Assembly: GCA_016177575.1 (NCBI GenBank)
Contig: JACOVA010000053.1
Span: 1-34,307 of the forward strand
Direction: 5' to 3'
DNA length: 34,307 nucleotides
DNA from: Betaproteobacteria bacterium
Lineage (GTDB): Bacteria > Pseudomonadota > Gammaproteobacteria > Burkholderiales > SG8-39
Shown here: positions 29,716 through 34,307 of the stretch, in pieces
Numbering within the stretch: position 1 is the first letter of the stretch
Layout: each line of letters opens with the position of its first letter
Notes under the pieces: generated by a model
Seen by the model: the letters and a program-made list of their open reading frames with translations, nothing else
What the model was told of the DNA's origin: nothing
Databases searched by the model: none
Made by a program: the position numbers and the translations under genes

Positions 29716-30182
29716 GCGGCGGGCTTGCCGGCATCGCGGCGGCGGAACATTCCCCAGCCTTCCATGGTCATCACCAGCTCGCCGCGCTGGTTCACCGCTT
29801 CCCAGCGCGACTGCAGCAGGCCGATGTCGGGCTTGCTTTCCGAAACGCGCGCCGCCGTGGTGGTGCGGTGGTAGGTGATCGTATCGCCGGCGCGCACCGG
29901 CGCAAGCCAGCGGATGCTGTCGAGGCCGGGCGAGCCGAGACTCGCGGAGCGGTTGACGTACTTGTCCACCATCAGGCGCATGGCGACCGCGCAGGTGTGC
30001 CACCCGCTCGCGATCAGGCCGCCGAAAAAGGAGTTCTTCGCCGCCTCCGGGTCGACGTGGAAGGGCTGCGGGTCGAACTGGCGCGCGAAGGCGATGATCT
30101 CCTCCTCGGTGAACGTGTGACGCCCGATCTCGATCTTGCCGGGCTGCTGCAGGTCTTCCCAATAGAGAAGCTCGCCCGCCAA
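29712..30182 (-). CDS. MaoC-like acyl dehydratase
   Basis: The reading frame is open far upstream, but the real start is probably the TTG at 30182: GGAGGG lies 7 nt before it, and it comes directly after the stop of the upstream hotdog gene. This gives 156 residues (AGELLYWEDLQQPGKIEIG...). The hotdog/MaoC signature is present as FDPQPFHVDPEAAKNSFFGGLIASGWHT, with the usual catalytic Asp and His, followed by RWLAPVRAGDTITYHRTTT. Such enzymes hydrate enoyl-CoA or dehydrate hydroxyacyl-CoA in fatty acid, polyhydroxyalkanoate or branched-chain acyl pathways. It is co-transcribed with the thioesterase-like gene. The exact substrate is not visible. Confidence 0.9.
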   Translation of the reverse strand: MAGELLYWEDLQQPGKIEIGRHTFTEEEIIAFARQFDPQPFHVDPEAAKNSFFGGLIASGWHTCAVAMRLMVDKYVNRSASLGSPGLDSIRWLAPVRAGDTITYHRTTTAARVSESKPDIGLLQSRWEAVNQRGELVMTMEGWGMFRRRDAGKPAA

Positions 30183-30184
30183 CG

Positions 30185-30640
30185 CTATCCCTCCAGCGGC
30201 GGCATGCGCTCGAAGGCGCGCACGCGCGCGCGCAGGTCCTCGGGCAGCGGCGCGGGCTTCATCGTCGCCACCTCGACGTTGACGTAGACGAGCTCGGCGG
30301 TAATCAGCGGCGCGGCCGGCGGCACGGGCGCCTCGCGCCAGATCTCGAACGCGAAAGTCATGCTGCTGCGGCCGAGCTTCGCGGTGCGGCAGCGCACGCA
30401 CAGATCGTCCTCGTAGCGCGCCGAGCCCAGGTACTCGACGCTCGCCTTGCGCAGGTACACGTCGTTGGCGTAGCGCTCGACGTAGCCTTCCGGGTAGTGC
30501 AGGCCGATGGCGCGCCAGTATTCCGCGACCGCGGTGTCGATGTAGGTGAGGTAGTGGCCGTTGAACACCACCTTCTGCATGTCGACCTCGGCCCAGCGCA
30601 CGCGCAGCCGGTGCTGGCAGTTGAAGTCCTCTTTGGCCAT
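30185..30640 (-). CDS. YbgC/FadM-type acyl-CoA thioesterase
   Basis: The 4HBT-family hotdog protein has 151 residues from the ATG at 30640; an upstream codon at 30694 adds residues that look non-conserved. The core FNCQHRLRVRWAEVDMQKVVFNGHYLTYIDTAVAEYWRAIG is the family catalytic region with Asp, His and Tyr positions, followed by ASVEYLGSARYEDDLCVRCRTAKLGRSSMTFAFEIWRE. It would release acids from acyl-CoA in the cytoplasm. Its stop lies 2 bp before the TTG of the MaoC-like gene. A TATTAC on this strand at 30657-30652 could be its -10, overlapping the -10 of the opposite gene. Confidence 0.9.
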   Translation of the reverse strand: MAKEDFNCQHRLRVRWAEVDMQKVVFNGHYLTYIDTAVAEYWRAIGLHYPEGYVERYANDVYLRKASVEYLGSARYEDDLCVRCRTAKLGRSSMTFAFEIWREAPVPPAAPLITAELVYVNVEVATMKPAPLPEDLRARVRAFERMPPLEG

Positions 30641-30651
30641 ATTCTCAAAGT

Positions 30652-30658
30652 GTAATAT
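30652..30658. promoter_or_regulatory. Overlapping divergent -10-like boxes
   Basis: Plus strand TAATAT (30653-30658) lies 10 nt before the ATG of the unknown gene at 30669. Minus strand TATTAC (30657-30652) lies 11 nt before the thioesterase ATG. The two starts are 28 bp apart, and no clear -35 is seen. Confidence 0.4.
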
Positions 30659-30668
30659 GGCCCGCGCG

Positions 30669-31142
30669 ATGGACGAGGTGGTGTTGCGCAGCATGGCGAA
30701 ATGGCCGGACGTGCCCGATGTCTACGGCTGGCTCTCCCTCGACCGGCGTGGGAATTGGTTGTTGAGGAATGAAAAGATAGGCAATCTCGCACTGCGCGAA
30801 TTCATCTGCCGCAATTACCAGCCGGACGCGCGAGGATGCTGGTACTTCCAGAACGGCCCGCAGCGCGTCTTCGTCAGGCTCGCCTACACGCCGCTCGTCG
30901 TTCACCACGACGCGGACGCACTTGTCGACCACTGCGGGCGGCCCTTCCAGTCGACCGAGGCGTTCCTCGATGAAGAGGGGTCGGTCTTGTTCTCGGGAAC
31001 CGCTGGCGCGGCGCTGCTCGCTGACCGGGATCTCGAGCGCTATGCCGATCATCTCGGGAGGCTTTCCGCGGTGACAAAGGCGCAGGCAGGCAGGCGCTTC
31101 GGCTTCGAGGCGGATCCGAAGCCCCCTTCGATCCCTCGGTAA
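30669..31142 (+). CDS. Conserved proteobacterial protein of unknown function
   Basis: This protein has 157 residues from the ATG at 30669; an in-frame ATG at 30657 would add four. It opens with MDEVVLRSMAKWPDVPDVYGWLSLDRRGNWLLRNEKIGNLALREFI and continues CRNYQPDARGCWYFQNGPQRVFVRLAYTPLVV. I recall this W-P-x-V-P...Y-G-W-L-x-L-D-x-R-G-x-W pattern from a DUF2946-type family but cannot confirm the number. The sequence is soluble, with no signal peptide or membrane spans. It sits alone between a divergent thioesterase and the str operon promoter, which starts 3 bp after its stop. No partner suggests a role. Confidence 0.8.
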   Translation: MDEVVLRSMAKWPDVPDVYGWLSLDRRGNWLLRNEKIGNLALREFICRNYQPDARGCWYFQNGPQRVFVRLAYTPLVVHHDADALVDHCGRPFQSTEAFLDEEGSVLFSGTAGAALLADRDLERYADHLGRLSAVTKAQAGRRFGFEADPKPPSIPR

Positions 31143-31145
31143 ACC

Positions 31146-31174
31146 TTGCACCGCGGCAAAAAGCTCTTTATAAT
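31146..31174 (+). promoter_or_regulatory. Promoter of the str operon
   Basis: TTGCAC (31146-31151), an exact 17-bp spacer and perfect TATAAT (31169-31174) form the strongest promoter in the window. A GC-rich stretch follows the -10 (CCGGCC), typical of growth-rate-controlled ribosomal promoters. The leader to rpsL is about 73 nt. Confidence 0.9.
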
Positions 31175-31196
31175 CCGGCCTCTTTTTTGCACCCCG

Positions 31197-31229
31197 GGGC
31201 GGCGACGCGTGCATCGAGCGTGGCCGCCC
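31197..31229 (+). other. GC-rich stem-loop in the rpsL leader
   Basis: GGGCGGC (31197-31203) can pair with GCCGCCC (31223-31229) around a 19-nt loop; a bulge and two further pairs could extend it. There is no T run, so it is not a terminator. It may affect leader stability or rpsL translation. Confidence 0.45.
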
Positions 31230-31253
31230 GGTTTGTTTCTGGAAACGCAAAAC

Positions 31254-31631
31254 ATGCCTACCGTCAACCAGTTAATGCGCCACGGACGAGGGGAGAGACG
31301 GCCCAAGTCCAAGGTCCCGGCACTCGCCGGCTCGCCGCAGAAGCGGGGGGTCTGCACGCGCGTGTACACGACCACGCCGAAGAAGCCGAATTCGGCGCTG
31401 CGCAAGGTGGCGAAAGTGCGCCTCACCAACGGCTTCGAGGTGATCGGCTACATCGGCGGCGAGGGCCACAACCTGCAGGAGCACTCGGTGGTGCTGATCC
31501 GCGGCGGCCGCGTCAAGGACCTGCCGGGCGTGCGCTATCACATCGTGCGCGGCTCGCTCGACACGCAGGGTGTCAAGGACCGCAAGCAGGGGCGCTCGAA
31601 ATACGGCGCCAAGCTCGGCAAGAGCGCCTAG
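31254..31631 (+). CDS. rpsL: 30S ribosomal protein S12
   Basis: S12 lies at the decoding centre of the small subunit and controls translational accuracy. Its 125 residues are standard. [21 protein letters not shown] and [31 protein letters not shown] are nearly invariant. The lysines that mutate to streptomycin resistance (in TTTPKKPNS and GGRVKDLPG) have the wild-type residues, so sensitivity at this locus is expected. The N-terminal [25 protein letters not shown] is somewhat divergent from the usual betaproteobacterial form. It is first in the str operon, with rpsG 18 bp downstream. Confidence 0.99.
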   Translation: MPTVNQLMRHGRGERRPKSKVPALAGSPQKRGVCTRVYTTTPKKPNSALRKVAKVRLTNGFEVIGYIGGEGHNLQEHSVVLIRGGRVKDLPGVRYHIVRGSLDTQGVKDRKQGRSKYGAKLGKSA

Positions 31632-31649
31632 AGAGGACCGGACGCAGCC

Positions 31650-32120
31650 ATGCCGCGACGCAGAGAAGTCCCCAAGCGCGAGATCCTGCCCGACCCGAAG
31701 TTCGGCAACGTCGAGCTGGCGAAGTTCGTCAACGTGCTGATGACGCGCGGCAAGAAGTCGGTCGCCGAGTCGATCGTCTACGGCGCGCTCGGGATGATCA
31801 AGCAGAAATCGGGCAAGGACCCGGTCGAGGTGTTCACGCAGGCGGTGCAGAACGTGAAGCCGGTGGTCGAAGTGAAAAGCCGCAGGGTCGGCGGCGCGAA
31901 CTACCAGGTCCCGGTCGAGGTGCGGCCGGTGCGGCGCGTGGCGCTGTCGATGCGGTGGATCCGCGAGGCGGCGCAGAAGCGCGGCGAGAAGTCGATGACC
32001 GCGCGCCTGGCGGGCGAGCTCGCCGAGGCGGCCGAGGGCCGCGGCGGGGCGATGAAGAAGCGGGAAGAGGTGCATCGCATGGCGGAAGCGAACAAGGCCT
32101 TTTCCCACTACAGGTTCTAG
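31650..32120 (+). CDS. rpsG: 30S ribosomal protein S7
   Basis: S7 starts assembly of the 30S head by binding the 3' domain of 16S rRNA and contacts the E site. The 156 residues are full length: [71 protein letters not shown] and [12 protein letters not shown] at the C-terminus, all typical. In E. coli S7 is the translational repressor of this operon; whether that holds here cannot be read. GAGAGGACCGG gives the ribosome site, and fusA follows after 13 bp. Confidence 0.99.
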   Translation: MPRRREVPKREILPDPKFGNVELAKFVNVLMTRGKKSVAESIVYGALGMIKQKSGKDPVEVFTQAVQNVKPVVEVKSRRVGGANYQVPVEVRPVRRVALSMRWIREAAQKRGEKSMTARLAGELAEAAEGRGGAMKKREEVHRMAEANKAFSHYRF

Positions 32121-32133
32121 GACCGACAGGAAA

Positions 32134-34233
<2,100 letters not shown>

Positions 34234-34255
34234 CAACGAGAACCGGGAACCCGTC

Positions 34256-34307
34256 ATGGCAAAGAGCAAATTCGAGCGCACCAAGCCGCATGTGAACGTG
34301 GGCACGA
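34256..34307 (+). CDS. tuf: Translation elongation factor Tu (N-terminus only, cut by window edge)
   Basis: The first 17 codons, MAKSKFERTKPHVNVGT, match the EF-Tu start. Only 22 bp separate it from fusA, completing the str gene order. The rest lies beyond the window. Confidence 0.95.
   Translation, partial: MAKSKFERTKPHVNVGT

Noticed and set aside
31181-31253. Riboswitch in the rpsL leader
   Set aside because: Only a simple GC-rich stem-loop without conserved aptamer elements; str operon leaders are normally not riboswitches.

Overview
The window is a GC-rich, gene-dense chromosomal segment. Protein style and gene order (rpsL-rpsG-fusA-tuf; uvrA/MFS/ssb; FmdB-DUF502-aspS-...-nudB-...-clsB; gltIJKL) fit a betaproteobacterium, though I cannot name the genus. 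I see no insertion sequences, phage genes, CRISPR arrays or tRNA/rRNA genes, and no gene-free stretch longer than about 110 bases. Most of it is core chromosome.

Layout. (1) 1-2984, minus strand: a glutamate/aspartate ABC importer, gltI-gltJ-gltK-gltL (gltL runs off the left edge), read from a TTGACA-type promoter, with a strong hairpin between gltI and gltJ. (2) 3090-6397, plus strand: aspartase AspA, facing away from the importer and sharing a short intergenic region with a 19-bp inverted repeat, then a PhoX-type phosphatase. (3) 6384-9335, minus: bifunctional proline dehydrogenase PutA; 9362-11755, plus: acetoacetyl-CoA synthetase and a small DUF4124-like exported protein. PutA and the synthetase start only 26 bp apart, with overlapping -10 boxes. 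(4) 11801-13007, minus: an unknown exported protein and an esterase-like protein lacking its nucleophilic serine; 13082-14776, plus: a YddA/SbmA-type ABC exporter. (5) 14763-19670, minus: uvrA, then a TetR-controlled set (tetR, alpha/beta hydrolase, PaaI-like thioesterase), with the tetR promoter and operator lying inside the 3' end of uvrA. (6) 19737-21773, plus: MFS transporter, ssb with a LexA-like box, FmdB-type zinc ribbon protein, intrinsic terminator. (7) 21832-29715, plus: a tightly packed run of DUF502 membrane protein, aspS, a small conserved protein, secreted barnase-like RNase, barstar-like inhibitor, nudB, SRPBCC protein, large unknown lipoprotein, EEP-family phosphoesterase and cardiolipin synthase B. 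Many junctions are ATGA/GTGA overlaps. (8) 29712-30640, minus: two hotdog-fold acyl-CoA enzymes. (9) 30669-34307, plus: a conserved unknown protein and the str operon, cut at the right edge inside tuf.

How it fits together: the left third brings in and degrades acidic amino acids and proline and activates acetoacetate. The middle holds DNA repair (UvrA, SSB) and acyl-ester/CoA enzymes. The right holds translation and membrane-lipid genes. The observations most worth a second look are the barnase/barstar-like pair inside a housekeeping operon, the TetR operator embedded in uvrA with a second copy in the downstream gene, the esterase with Ala in place of Ser, overlapping divergent -10 boxes, -10/6-nt/ATG spacings that suggest leaderless mRNAs, and AspRS residues that predict a non-discriminating enzyme.
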